NCBI GenBank assembly: GCA_038373885.1
Contig: JAWZYV010013151.1
Coordinates: forward strand, 62,001 to 126,000
Length of the DNA stretch: 64,000 bases
Source of the DNA: Cheiracanthium punctorium
Taxonomy: Eukaryota; Arthropoda; Arachnida; Araneae; Cheiracanthiidae
Direction: 5' to 3'
In this document: in pieces, positions 59,201 to 60,681 of the stretch
How the letters are laid out: every line of letters begins with the position of its first letter
Position numbering within the stretch: the first letter of the stretch is position 1
Notes under the pieces: model-generated
What the model saw: the letters and a program-made list of their open reading frames with translations, nothing else
Told to the model about the DNA's origin: nothing
Database searches by the model: none
Translations under genes and position numbers: made by a program

Positions 59201-60681
59201 GCGCACACAAGGGAGGGGTTTATGGGGTATGGACCCTCCCCCCCCAAAAAAAAAAGAGTTATCAACTTTATTTCGTTAAATCATCACGTCATTTTTGACA
59301 ATATAAAAGATTTTAAGATGTTATAAGACTATCAAATTCTTATTTTTAGTAGTAAAGTTAAATAAATAAAAACATAAATTCAAAAATATATATTGAAGGT
59401 TGGAAGAGTCTAAAAAAGGTGGTCACGATAAGAAAATATTTGTTCCGGACTTTTTCAAGTGGCTTGCAAAACCGATTCTTAAGGTTCTTCCTAGGGTTTC
59501 TTAGAAATCTTATGTTTAGTTTTTTTCTGTTGCGCCGTCCGCCCTTAAATTTGTCTGCCCACGTACAGTGCGCCATCTCGATTTCCCGCTAAGATCGAAT
59601 GTGGTGGTTTGAGGTCACAACATTCGGACTGGACCCCCTACAAGAGAAAATCCTGTGTGCGCCACTGCTATCACCTTGCGGTGGTGCATACTCCCCTGGA
59701 ACAAACCCCATGGTTTGCGAATCCGCACTGTAACGGCAACTGGCTAGTGCACAACTCAACCGTTTTTCCCCGGACTGGACTCCCAACGTGGTTCTCTACT
59801 CAGTACGCTTGTAGACCTCGCGCTCGCCTGTATGTTGTGATTTTCCCCTGTTTCGCTGCCGCGTGTTCGGCATATTTGGCATACCTATTTTTCCTTTCTG
59901 TATTTGTAGCGTAATTCTAAAGTCTAATTAACCCTTTCGCTCCCAAGCTTTGATTTGGAATGCTTGCTCAAAATCCCGGAGACGCCCGAGAAATGTTTTT
60001 GAATGCTTTCCCCCACGAAACACGTTTCTTTTGTACCTGTGTAGATATATCTCTGTCAAAACTGGAGTGCAAATAATCCGGGGGCGTGCCTCCCCGAAAT
60101 ATTTCAAAAGCACCCGTTCGTAAATGCAGCACGGGGGGGGGGGGGTGTCACGAAGCTTCGTCCTGGCGTAAGGCCGGAACTGAGAGCGTGCATCTAAAGC
60201 CGGGACGGGCGGATTGAGAGTGAAAGGGTTAAATATTGTTTTTGTTTACAAAGTGTAATTATTTGTGATGAGAATCGGGAATGACATCCCGAAACCTCTT
60301 AAAATTTTGTCCAAGACATTCCGTATAGACTTTTATTTTTACTAATGAATATCTTACAGTGAGCTCATACATAAATATAACTTTTAAAAAAAACACTTTT
60401 ACAATTTCGTTTAGTCACAAACAAGTCTTAGAAACCAGACTTTGATAAATGTAATACGCTCGTAATGAGTTAAGTCTATTTTGAATTTAAGGTGACGTGG
60501 CACACAGATCTGGTTGTGCAAAAATTAGGAATACCGAAAGATATGTGAAACATACTCACCACTGAAGTTAGCCTCTATCTCGTACGGAATAACTGCATGA
60601 GGCCATAGCCTGTCGGCACGGGCTGTGGCCGCCCTTTGCGACCGTCTGCGGGAGTGCCTGCCCCGTCGGTTTTTGCCTTTT
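1094..60681 (-). CDS. tld: Tolloid/BMP1-family metalloprotease gene, ten internal exons (partial gene)
   Basis: This entry gives the span of the gene; the exons are listed separately. Joined 60681-60560, 56095-55972, 48752-48574, 42740-42519, 40817-40605, 20472-20350, 14524-14379, 13035-12840, 8554-8432 and 1254-1094, they give about 1.6 kb of uninterrupted frame (about 536 residues). The domain order is propeptide end, astacin protease, CUB1, CUB2, calcium-binding EGF, half of CUB3, which is the Tolloid architecture. Proteins of this family are secreted zinc proteases that cleave Chordin/Sog to release BMP ligands and also process matrix proteins. All introns except that after exon H have strong GT-AG sites, and the phases match at every junction. 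The signal peptide, most of the prodomain, and everything after mid-CUB3 are outside the window. Whether it corresponds to Drosophila tolloid or tolkin cannot be decided here. Confidence 0.95.
4514..4881 (+). mobile_element. TTAA-type MITE family 1, copy 1
   Basis: It starts CCCTTTAACGCGCAGTGTTC and ends TTGCGCCTCAAAGGG. The flanks are ATAA on both sides (4510-4513 and 4882-4885), one base off the usual TTAA. The interior matches the other copies (CTGACGTTTTGACTG, GTCATAGC-type segment, TGGTAGTTAAGTCGAGCGAT). This copy lacks the left half of the internal foldback. Confidence 0.85.
5100..5240 (+). repeat. Dispersed repeat, SINE-like, copy 1
   Basis: The segment with GGTGTCTGCCTAAGGCAGGG and ACATCTGGAGAAAATC recurs in diverged form at 27960-28095 (CATCTGCCTAGTAGAGGTGC, ACATCTGGAGAAAACC). 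No ends or coding capacity were seen. Confidence 0.5.
5935..7120 (+). repeat. Tandem array, about seven units of about 150-177 bp
   Basis: The motif TTTTCGCAAAATCTCAAAAT recurs with variants near 5991, 6139, 6300, 6459, 6607, 6786 and 6960. Each unit also has TGAGTGACCACCTATC and CGCTTCAGTCGTTTTTACGTGATG. Two units carry CA microsatellites (about 6687-6710 and 6864-6883). The array ends in GACAGAATGACAGACAGACA, as seen at the 3' edge of some dispersed arthropod repeats. Confidence 0.8.
7282..7574. mobile_element. TTAA-type MITE family 4, 293 bp
   Basis: Left end CCCTCCGTTAGGCGCGTGGA and right end TCCACGCGCCCAACGAAGGG are inverted repeats, extended inward by CTACGATC-type sequence. TTAA flanks both sides (7278-7281 and 7575-7578). 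CCC/GGG termini with TTAA targets point to piggyBac-like mobilisation. Confidence 0.85.
8432..8554 (-). CDS. tld: Tolloid exon I: calcium-binding EGF domain 1
   Basis: The exon encodes [37 protein letters not shown] and KRCE: a complete calcium-binding EGF module with six cysteines, the DxxEC-type start (VDEC), and the CxNxxxxYxCxC hydroxylation motif ([12 protein letters not shown]). It is a single-module exon, phase 1 on both sides, 123 bp. The acceptor is TTTTTTCCAG and the donor is GAAG|GTAATA. In the family this module lies between CUB2 and CUB3, as here. Open frames on the plus strand over the same bases are shadows. Confidence 0.96.
8803..9318 (+). mobile_element. TTAA-type MITE family 1, copy 2, with complete foldback
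   Basis: It begins CCCTTTAAGGCGCAG, ends TGCGCCTCAAAGGG, and is flanked by TTAA (8799-8802 and 9319-9322). The right half is a long foldback around a CAGCTGGCTGTGCGCAGG loop near 9156-9183, whose arms carry the mirrored ACTACCAGCAAGATGGCGG and GATCTGTGGCACG segments. No coding frame belongs to it. Confidence 0.92.
10245..10641 (-). mobile_element. TTAA-type MITE family 1, copy 3, left-truncated
   Basis: It is inverted relative to copy 2. The right edge reads CACTGCGCGTTAAAGGG followed by TTAA (10642-10645), which is the left end of the family reversed. The other end is lost near 10245, inside the foldback (CAGCAAGATGGCGGACG). Confidence 0.85.
10647..10737 (-). pseudogene. Mariner-like transposase fragment (disrupted)
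   Basis: The minus-strand translation contains [16 protein letters not shown] followed by AELYYQEDF, resembling the C-terminal SPDLAPSDYHLF..LK region around the last catalytic aspartate of mariner transposases. A hAT element inserted at 10738 cuts it. The frame is not intact on the far side (11253 onward), so this is a dead fragment. The assignment rests on family resemblance recalled by eye. Confidence 0.65.
10738..11244. mobile_element. hAT-type element, 507 bp, TSD TGTACATA, with nested SINE
   Basis: Ends CAGGGCCGAATTTAG and CTAAATCCGGTCCTG are inverted repeats, flanked by perfect TGTACATA (10730-10737 and 11245-11252). Inside is a tRNA-like SINE head (about 10830-10905). The element sits in a mariner-like transposase remnant. 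Confidence 0.9.
10830..11050 (+). repeat. tRNA-derived SINE, family C, nested in a hAT element
   Basis: It has an A-box-like TGGCTAAGTGGTT and a B-box-like GGTACGATTCCC about 45 bases apart, then a body with GTCTGTCTCTTGTCTGGTGT. No second copy was identified in the window. The 3' boundary is a guess. Confidence 0.55.
11359..11634 (+). mobile_element. TTAA-type MITE family 2, copy 1 of a tandem pair
   Basis: It starts CCCATTTGTGCCCGGATA and ends GGCATAAATGGG. The left TTAA is 11355-11358, and the right TTAA (11635-11638) is shared with the next copy. The inner edge has a GTCCCAAAAAAGGGAC hairpin. Confidence 0.88.
11639..11913 (+). mobile_element. TTAA-type MITE family 2, copy 2 of a tandem pair
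   Basis: It is head-to-tail with the previous copy and nearly identical to it: starts CCCATTCGTGCCTGGATA, ends GGCATAAATGGG, followed by CTAA. The single TTAA between the two copies is shared. A truncated inverted copy lies at 23289-23437. Confidence 0.88.
12193..12629. mobile_element. Inverted-repeat MITE with 7-bp TSD (GATGTAG), copy 1
   Basis: Left end CACCACCTCCTAGATATAG and right end CTATATCTAGGAGGTGGTG are inverted, continuing through AAGGCCTGAGAACAGAA. GATGTAG flanks both sides (12186-12192 and 12630-12636). The AT-rich interior matches copies at 23660 and 50508. No coding capacity. The superfamily is not assigned. Confidence 0.88.
12840..13035 (-). CDS. tld: Tolloid exon H: CUB2, second half
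   Basis: The translation begins [17 protein letters not shown] and continues [20 protein letters not shown], then [20 protein letters not shown], ending VS. It supplies the third and fourth CUB2 cysteines and the aspartates of the calcium site. The Drosophila counterpart reads VENHDSCVYDYVEVRDG. The acceptor is TTCTTCCAG. The donor CTCAG|GTTCGA is weaker than the others, but it is the only site that joins in phase with the EGF exon. Length 196 bp, phase 0 in and phase 1 out. An inverted-repeat MITE (12193-12629) begins about 210 bp downstream. Confidence 0.94.
13036..14378 (-). other. Intron between exons G and H (1.3 kb)
   Basis: Near 13116 is a TTAACCCTTTGGCGGGCG start of a TTAA-type repeat, related to a segment at 48807 (shared TTTCAGCGTTTTCA). 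Its right end was not found. The rest is AT-rich with no recognisable feature. Confidence 0.5.
14340..14384 (-). promoter_or_regulatory. Triplicated 5' splice site behind exon G
   Basis: Three copies of AG|GTAAGTCTG lie in tandem on the minus strand, with exon boundaries at 14379, 14362 and 14346 (spacing 17 and 16 bases). All three match the donor consensus well. The first gives the correct Tolloid reading frame. The other two would add a short tail ending at TAG. The repeats look like a local duplication of a 16-17 bp unit. Confidence 0.75.
14379..14524 (-). CDS. tld: Tolloid exon G: CUB2, first half
   Basis: The exon encodes [19 protein letters not shown], then [20 protein letters not shown] and FQAFE. 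It holds the first two CUB2 cysteines and the SPNYPDEY motif of CUB domains. The acceptor is TTTTCAG and the donor is TTGAG|GTAAGT, phase 0. The donor region is triplicated: AG|GTAAGTCTG also occurs 17 and 33 bases further on (exon ends 14362 and 14346). Only the first site joins in frame to exon H. Use of either later site would read an in-frame TAG within five codons. Confidence 0.94.
16519..16678. mobile_element. hAT-type MITE, 160 bp, TSD GCGTTTTG
   Basis: The ends read CAAAGGCGGATCCAGG and CTGGATCCGCTCTTG, inverted with a few mismatches. Perfect 8-bp GCGTTTTG lies on both sides (16511-16518 and 16679-16686). There is an internal GC-rich GGGCGAGCGCCCCCTCCG hairpin. Confidence 0.88.
17003..17169. 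mobile_element. hAT-like MITE, 167 bp, imperfect TSD
   Basis: CAGGGCCTGA at the left and AATAAGGCCCTG at the right form short inverted ends. The flanks CAAATATT and AATATATT are only partly alike. The interior (GGGGGCCTCCCATCCATGA, TTTTGATATAAAG) recurs in degraded form near 28113-28250. Confidence 0.65.
20350..20472 (-). CDS. tld: Tolloid exon F: CUB1, last third
   Basis: The translation is [17 protein letters not shown], then [19 protein letters not shown], then QAKYE. It supplies the fourth CUB1 cysteine (RFCG) and the closing strand (KGFQAKYE) expected right after exon E. Two AG sites lie close together. The one giving GRFCG (after CCTTCAG) keeps the domain intact, whereas the AG four bases further in would shift the frame, so the first was chosen. 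The donor is CGAAG|GTGAGA. Length 123 bp, phase 1 on both sides. There is no sign of a missing exon between E and F although the intron is 20 kb. Confidence 0.92.
21455..22700. mobile_element. TTAA-flanked element with GGGGACAGCC ends (Kolobok-like), 1246 bp
   Basis: Left GGGGACAGCCTACTTTTAA and right TTAAAAGTAGGCTGTCCCC are perfect inverted repeats, flanked by TTAA (21451-21454 and 22701-22704). Purine-rich GGGG ends with TTAA targets suit Kolobok better than piggyBac; this is an inference. A 61-codon open tail (21600-21782) suggests an internally deleted autonomous element. Confidence 0.85.
21600..21782 (+). pseudogene. C-terminal remnant of a possible transposase
   Basis: 61 codons are open from just after an upstream TAA to a TAA at 21780. 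The product is charged and helical ([20 protein letters not shown], then [17 protein letters not shown]) and ends ESGKF. It lacks a start, lies inside a TTAA-flanked element, and resembles the basic C-terminal tails of transposases by composition only. I do not recognise the family with certainty. Confidence 0.45.
23289..23437 (-). mobile_element. TTAA-type MITE family 2, truncated inverted copy
   Basis: It matches the first half of the family 2 elements in reverse: GAAGTTGACATCAGAAATTT, GAAGAAAGTCGCAAAAATAT, ending GGCATAAATGGG followed by TTAA (23438-23441). The other end is missing. Confidence 0.8.
23660..24090. mobile_element. Inverted-repeat MITE with 7-bp TSD (GTCCAAT), copy 2
   Basis: Starts CAACACCACCTACATAGAG, ends TTTATCCAGGAGGTGTTG, flanked by GTCCAAT (23653-23659 and 24091-24097). 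The interior has AGTTTTACTTTCACAAAGTG mirrored near the other end. It contains TGACGTCA near 23728 and GATGACGTCA near 24031. Confidence 0.88.
24400..24475 (-). repeat. Dispersed repeat D, copy 1
   Basis: On the minus strand it contains GACCCCACGTTCCAG, CCGTCCTTGTCCCC and TACATTTTTGACACATAG. The same order occurs at 40097-40560, where a hAT element interrupts it, and in part at 62985-63040. Confidence 0.55.
24502..24958 (+). mobile_element. TTAA-type MITE family 1, copy 4
   Basis: CCCTTTAAGGCGCAG at the left, CCCCTCAAAGGG at the right, perfect TTAA flanks (24498-24501 and 24959-24962). The foldback arms are partly deleted. Open frames across it are shadows. Confidence 0.92.
25014..26253. mobile_element. 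hAT-like element with TAGAGATGAG ends, about 1.2 kb
   Basis: Left TAGAGATGAGTTCGAGCTC and right GAGCCCGTCTCATCTCTA are inverted. The flanks CTTCCAAA and CTTCCCAG agree at 6 of 8 bases. Inside are repeats of ACGGACCTTTCACAA and AACAGGACCC and a CAGGGACGTAGCC hAT-like start near 25752 without a convincing partner. Confidence 0.6.
26790..27654 (+). repeat. Satellite array, five 173-bp units in an A-B alternation
   Basis: The anchor GCTCAATC recurs at 26790, 26963, 27136, 27309, 27482 and 27655, exactly 173 bp apart. Units 1 and 3 are almost identical, units 2 and 4 likewise, and unit 5 is B-like, giving a 346-bp higher-order repeat. The array ends with CCCGTTCAGGAGCTATAG. Confidence 0.92.
27690..27760 (+). 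repeat. CA/CATA microsatellite after the 173-bp array
   Basis: Imperfect ACACACAT and ACATACAT repeats follow CAGGAGCTATAGTGTTCACA. Such runs are common at the 3' edge of dispersed arthropod repeats. Confidence 0.7.
27916..28250 (+). repeat. SINE-like repeat followed by a degraded hAT-like piece
   Basis: CCATAGCCGAGAGGATAAG resembles a tRNA A-box region. 27960-28095 is the second copy of the repeat at 5100-5240. 28113-28250 resembles the interior of the hAT-like MITE at 17003-17169 (GGGGCCCCCATCTATGA). Confidence 0.5.
28532..29019. mobile_element. Mariner-type MITE, 488 bp, TA target
   Basis: Left TTGGGTTGGCAACAAAGTAA and right ACTTTGCTCCAACCCAA are inverted ends of mariner type (TTGGGTTGGCaacaAAGTAATTGCG). 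TA flanks both sides (28530-28531 and 29020-29021). No intact transposase frame was found. Confidence 0.87.
29190..29549 (+). repeat. Tandem repeat, two 180-bp units
   Basis: AACACGCTTTTATTAGCTTC starts near 29190 and a close variant near 29370. Both units contain CACCTGTATGTATGTTTG, TTGTAACCGACTCCTTTGAA and AAACGGTCAGATTTAAT. A third start (TTTTTAACACGGTTTTATTTG) appears near 29786 after the tRNA-like sequence. Confidence 0.82.
29633..29704 (+). tRNA. tRNA-His-like (GTG), probably a pseudogene or repeat-derived
   Basis: The 72-nt sequence follows animal tRNA-His closely: GCCGTGATCGTATAGTGGTT, anticodon loop TTGTGGC, and CCAGGTTCGAATCCTGG as the T arm. The acceptor stem has two mismatches (second and seventh pairs) and the anticodon stem has one. 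It sits between copies of a 180-bp tandem repeat. It is therefore more likely degenerate or carried by a repeat than a working gene. Confidence 0.6.
32749..33085. repeat. Foldback repeat, arms about 130 bp
   Basis: Left arm 32749-32880 (AATAAAAGTATAGTTTAAAA, ATAAATTAATGAACGAAAAA, AGCGTGGAGTGC) is repeated inverted at 32954-33085, with a spacer of about 73 bp. The arms are AT-rich, with few mismatches. No target duplication was identified. Confidence 0.8.
34090..34533 (+). CDS. Hypothetical repeat-bearing open frame (147 aa)
   Basis: The frame starts [20 protein letters not shown] and then consists of duplicated pieces: [16 protein letters not shown] twice and [20 protein letters not shown] four times, from 129-bp and 63-bp DNA repeats. 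Because 63 is a multiple of three, the minus strand is also open, so openness alone is weak evidence of coding. The first 20 residues look protein-like (Ser/Asp-rich, as at the start of some gag genes), but I recognise no family. It lies in the 20-kb Tolloid intron on the opposite strand. Confidence 0.25.
   Translation: MSSVDDSFSVTSSGLDSYVTAPERAPAPPKPPRWVSVAPLPVLYPGDLLERFLADCVSHSLPRVVLRAPAPPKPSRWVSIAPLPVLYPGDLLERFLAECVSHSLPVLYPGYLLERFLADCVSHSLPVLYPGDLLERFLADCVSHSLP
34211..34530 (+). repeat. 63-bp / 129-bp minisatellite
   Basis: CAGTACTTTACCCCGGGGAT recurs at 34211, 34340, 34403 and 34466 (spacings 129, 63, 63). The longer unit adds GGGCACCTGCCCCTCCAAAG and GGTGGGTGTCC. Confidence 0.88.
34550..35150 (+). 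repeat. 74-bp tandem array, about eight units
   Basis: CAGTTCACA or CAGTTCGCA recurs at 34649, 34723, 34797, 34871, 34945, 35019 and 35093, exactly 74 bp apart, with a diverged first unit near 34575. Alternate units are more alike (CAGTTCRCA-type versus AACGAAAGCC-type), suggesting a 148-bp higher-order unit. It directly follows the 63-bp minisatellite. Confidence 0.9.
36661..36691 (+). repeat. TA microsatellite
   Basis: A pure TA run of about 30 bases; a shorter one lies at about 36171-36182. Confidence 0.9.
36950..37470 (+). mobile_element. TTAA-type MITE family 1, copy 5
   Basis: CCCTTTAATGCGCGGTG at the left, TCTTCAAAGGG at the right, TTAA on both sides (36946-36949 and 37471-37474). 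More diverged than other copies but with the foldback present (CAGCAAGATGGCGG and its mirror). Confidence 0.88.
39633..40083 (+). mobile_element. TTAA-type MITE family 1, copy 6
   Basis: CCCTTTAAAGCGCAGTG at the left, TTGCGCCTCAAAGGG at the right; flanks TCAA (39629-39632) and TTAA (40084-40087). It has an internal deletion after TTTTGACTGTTG and foldback arms. Confidence 0.88.
40097..40560 (+). repeat. Dispersed repeat D, copy 2, split by a hAT element
   Basis: CCCGACCCCACGTTGCTATG and ACCGTCTTTGTCCC, then TACATTTTTG, are interrupted at 40175-40515 and resume with CATTTTTGACATAGAG. The uninterrupted copy at 24400-24475 (minus) acts as an empty site. Confidence 0.65.
40175..40515. mobile_element. 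hAT-type element, 341 bp, TSD CATTTTTG
   Basis: Ends CAGTGACGTGCATTCCGCCC and GGGCGGAATGCACGTCACTG are perfect inverted repeats; CATTTTTG is on both sides (40167-40174 and 40516-40523). The right end is 90 bp from the donor of exon E. Confidence 0.93.
40605..40817 (-). CDS. tld: Tolloid exon E: CUB1, first two-thirds
   Basis: The exon encodes [18 protein letters not shown], then [20 protein letters not shown], then [21 protein letters not shown]. It has three of the four CUB cysteines, and the acidic [11 protein letters not shown] segment is typical of calcium-binding CUB domains. The acceptor is TTTTTCAG, and the donor is CTCG|GTCAGT, leaving one base of a glycine codon. Length 213 bp. GC content is visibly higher than the surroundings. 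A hAT-type element ends 90 bp downstream of this donor (40175-40515). The next exon is 20 kb away, the largest intron seen here. Confidence 0.95.
40855..40996 (-). mobile_element. TTAA-type MITE family 1, copy 7, truncated
   Basis: It starts CCCTTTCGCGCAAAACATTT, a diverged form of the family's right end, and contains GACATCGCTCGATTTAACTA and CAGCAAACATGGCGG. It stops near the hairpin centre (ACACAGCCGGCTG). The left flank is TTAT. Confidence 0.7.
41404..41775 (-). repeat. tRNA-derived SINE family A, body (reverse orientation)
   Basis: On the minus strand the order is the same as at 330-535: GCCGATAGATGGCAG region, CTGGATTTTGGGTTAG, GCTGTGAAGCAGAAGTGCC, CATAATCCATGAAAAACAAG. It adjoins the tandem head array, so array plus body form one element. 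Confidence 0.75.
41770..42436 (-). repeat. Ten tandem 65-bp copies of a tRNA-like SINE head
   Basis: The anchor GGTCCC (or AGTCCC/GGTTCC) occurs at 41777, 41842, 41907, 41973, 42038, 42103, 42168, 42233, 42298 and 42363, a constant 65 bp. On the minus strand each unit has GTTGGGAGAGGCATCGATCT (A-box region) and GAGTTCAATCCTGGGACC (B-box region). Units 6-7 and 8-9 match as pairs, indicating a 130-bp duplication step. Confidence 0.9.
42519..42740 (-). CDS. tld: Tolloid exon D: C-terminal astacin lobe with Met-turn
   Basis: The translation starts [17 protein letters not shown] and includes the Met-turn region [13 protein letters not shown], where the methionine lies under the zinc site and the tyrosine is the fifth zinc ligand in astacins. 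It continues [28 protein letters not shown] and ends KCA, the normal end of the catalytic domain. The acceptor is CTCCCAG and the donor is TGCAG|GTAAGT. Length 222 bp, phase 1 on both sides. The intron that follows (toward lower coordinates) begins only about 80 bp before a ten-copy tRNA-like tandem array. Confidence 0.96.
43296..43713 (+). mobile_element. TTAA-type MITE family 1, copy 8
   Basis: CCCTTTAACGCGCAGTG at the left and TTGCGCCTCAAAGGG at the right. The left flank is TTAA (43292-43295), the right is TAAA. The foldback is partly deleted. Frames across it are shadows. Confidence 0.88.
44255..44292 (-). repeat. Oligo-A tract (minus strand), possible retroposon tail
   Basis: Thirty-eight T on the plus strand. 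On the minus strand this is an A tail preceded, about 55 bases upstream, by AATAAA (44350 region). It may end a retrocopy whose body lies above 44293, but no parent gene was recognised. Confidence 0.4.
45630..45770 (+). repeat. Dispersed repeat rich in TCGCCAAGCTTGGCGA
   Basis: The segment with GATTTCTCGCCAAATATA, GGCGCCAGATTTGGCAG and CCAAGCTTGGCGACATCTGG is related to 62126-62205, 20700-20835 and about 16786-16830. It is highly palindromic, with no coding frame. Confidence 0.55.
46616..47320. mobile_element. Foldback element, 289-bp arms about 96 percent identical
   Basis: Left arm 46616-46904 starts AAGAGCCAGCGACCGCCAGA; the right arm 47033-47320 ends with its reverse complement. Only about a dozen differences are visible between arms. 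The 128-bp spacer is unique in the window. Each arm has TATAAAAGCTGAAACTTTC facing inward. No target duplication was found, and the superfamily is unknown. Confidence 0.88.
47728..47918 (+). pseudogene. Tc1/mariner-like transposase C-terminal remnant
   Basis: The frame reads [19 protein letters not shown], a stop at 47787, then [20 protein letters not shown] and [19 protein letters not shown], stop. FLW.HLKD.VY and the R.C..(I)..NF..RL pattern are typical of the C-terminal end of Tc1/mariner-type transposases. The internal stop and missing upstream domain show it is dead. Family assignment is from motif memory. Confidence 0.65.
48574..48752 (-). CDS. tld: Tolloid exon C: astacin zinc-binding active site
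   Basis: The exon carries [18 protein letters not shown], then NCDKFGIV, then the catalytic signature [19 protein letters not shown]. This is the full astacin consensus HExxHxxGFxHExxRxDRD: three zinc-ligand histidines and the catalytic glutamate. No key residue is missing, so the protease should be active. The exon ends in NIVAG with a CAG|GTAACG donor; the acceptor is CAACAG. Length 179 bp, entered in phase 2 and left in phase 1. Immediately downstream in the intron is a run of A/T-rich low-complexity sequence. Confidence 0.97.
48807..48882 (+). mobile_element. TTAA-type repeat fragment, family 6
   Basis: CCCTTTAATGCAAGGTGG follows TTAA. GCGCAGTGAAA and TTTCAGCGTTTTCA match the fragment at 13116-13200. 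It is interrupted at 48887 by a family 1 element. No right end was seen in either copy. Confidence 0.55.
48887..49053 (-). mobile_element. TTAA-type MITE family 1, copy 9, truncated
   Basis: TTAA (48883-48886), then CCCTTTGAGGCGCAACCC, the family's right end in reverse, then CAGCAAGATGGCGGACGATC and ACAGCTGGCTGTGCCCGG. It stops after the foldback centre. Confidence 0.82.
50508..50850. mobile_element. Inverted-repeat MITE with 7-bp TSD family, copy 3, truncated
   Basis: It starts CAACACCTCCTACATATAG and follows copy 2 through the AT-rich interior (CAGTTTTACTTTCACAAAGT, GAGTAAATTCACCAGAAAC). The right terminal repeat is missing after TTTTATTTTGTGAAAATA. Confidence 0.85.
52195..52411 (-). repeat. 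tRNA-derived SINE, family B, copy 2
   Basis: On the minus strand: GCCGACCGGATTGTATGGTG, GGGGTTCGATTCCCTACTGG, then GGCGACGTTTGTCCACC and a GC-rich tail ending near GGCCGGCCATTG followed by A residues. The same head is at 1-127. A-box- and B-box-like segments support a tRNA origin. Confidence 0.75.
52701..53070 (+). repeat. Perfect 185-bp tandem duplication
   Basis: TTTATTTCTTGTTGTGATGT starts at 52701 and again at 52886, and I see no difference over the 185-bp units. Either a very recent duplication or an assembly artefact. Confidence 0.92.
54638..54730. repeat. Palindromic hairpin repeat
   Basis: TGACAATGTTGCCAAATCTC, GTTTGGCAACATTGTCAGTT and GAACTGACAATGTTGCTAAA are overlapping inverted and direct copies of one 20-base motif, giving a multi-arm hairpin. 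Confidence 0.75.
55443..55917. mobile_element. Possible hAT-like element with GGGTGTCCACC ends
   Basis: CAGGGTGTCCACCAACG at the left and CGCCGGTGGACACCGTG at the right are roughly inverted. The flanking bases are only partly alike, so the boundary is uncertain. The interior repeats AGTAGCC and TAGTCGCC-type motifs. It ends about 55 bp from exon B. Confidence 0.5.
55972..56095 (-). CDS. tld: Tolloid exon B: N-terminal lobe of astacin protease
   Basis: The exon encodes [18 protein letters not shown] followed by [17 protein letters not shown] and TERACG, the alpha-helix and beta-strand region of the astacin N-lobe. Drosophila Tolloid has a closely similar segment (ALFK.AMRHWEN.TC). The acceptor is TACAG and the donor is TGCGG|GTAAGT. 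Length is 124 bp, entered in phase 1 and left in phase 2. The last cysteine belongs to the CGCC cluster characteristic of BMP1/Tolloid astacins, completed by exon C. A longer open frame over the same bases in another frame is a shadow. Confidence 0.93.
57500..57830 (+). repeat. Dispersed GC-richer repeat E, copy 1
   Basis: GGAGGTACCGTTTGAACACT, CGACGGATTTTAAGTACAC, CCCATTAGCGTACATGGTCC, AGTCCAGCCGAGAG, GGACTGGCCAAGCTGGATGC recur in the same order at 63530-63810. Probably a SINE or other dispersed non-autonomous element; ends were not defined. Confidence 0.72.
59196..59667. mobile_element. hAT-type element, 472 bp, TSD CTATCACC
   Basis: CAGTGGCGCACACAAGGG at the left and ATCCTGTGTGCGCCACTG at the right are inverted. 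CTATCACC lies on both sides (59188-59195 and 59668-59675). No transposase frame. Confidence 0.92.
59932..60228. mobile_element. TTAA-type MITE family 3, 297 bp
   Basis: CCCTTTCGCTCCCAAG at the left and GGATTGAGAGTGAAAGGG at the right, flanked by TTAA (59928-59931 and 60229-60232). The ends resemble families 1 and 4 (CCCTTT/AAAGGG) but the interior is different. Confidence 0.88.
60560..60681 (-). CDS. tld: Tolloid exon A: end of propeptide, processing site, start of astacin domain
   Basis: The translation begins with a basic stretch ([16 protein letters not shown]) and continues [19 protein letters not shown], the start of the mature protease in Tolloid/BMP1. The R-x-x-R end of the basic stretch (RSQR) is the likely proprotein-convertase cut, with AATARAD as the new N-terminus; this is inferred by alignment with BMP1. 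The acceptor is a pyrimidine run ending in CCAAG, and the donor is CAGTG|GTGAGT. The exon is 122 bp and ends one base into a glycine codon, which exon B completes. The prodomain upstream must lie on exons beyond 64000 or be too short or divergent to recognise. Confidence 0.9.

Larger units (their letters stand above)
56096..60559 (-). other. Intron between exons A and B (4.5 kb)
   Basis: It contains a dispersed repeat (57500-57830), a hAT element (59196-59667) and a TTAA element (59932-60228). 56200-57480 and 57900-59190 are AT-rich with A/T runs and no recognisable gene. Confidence 0.6.
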
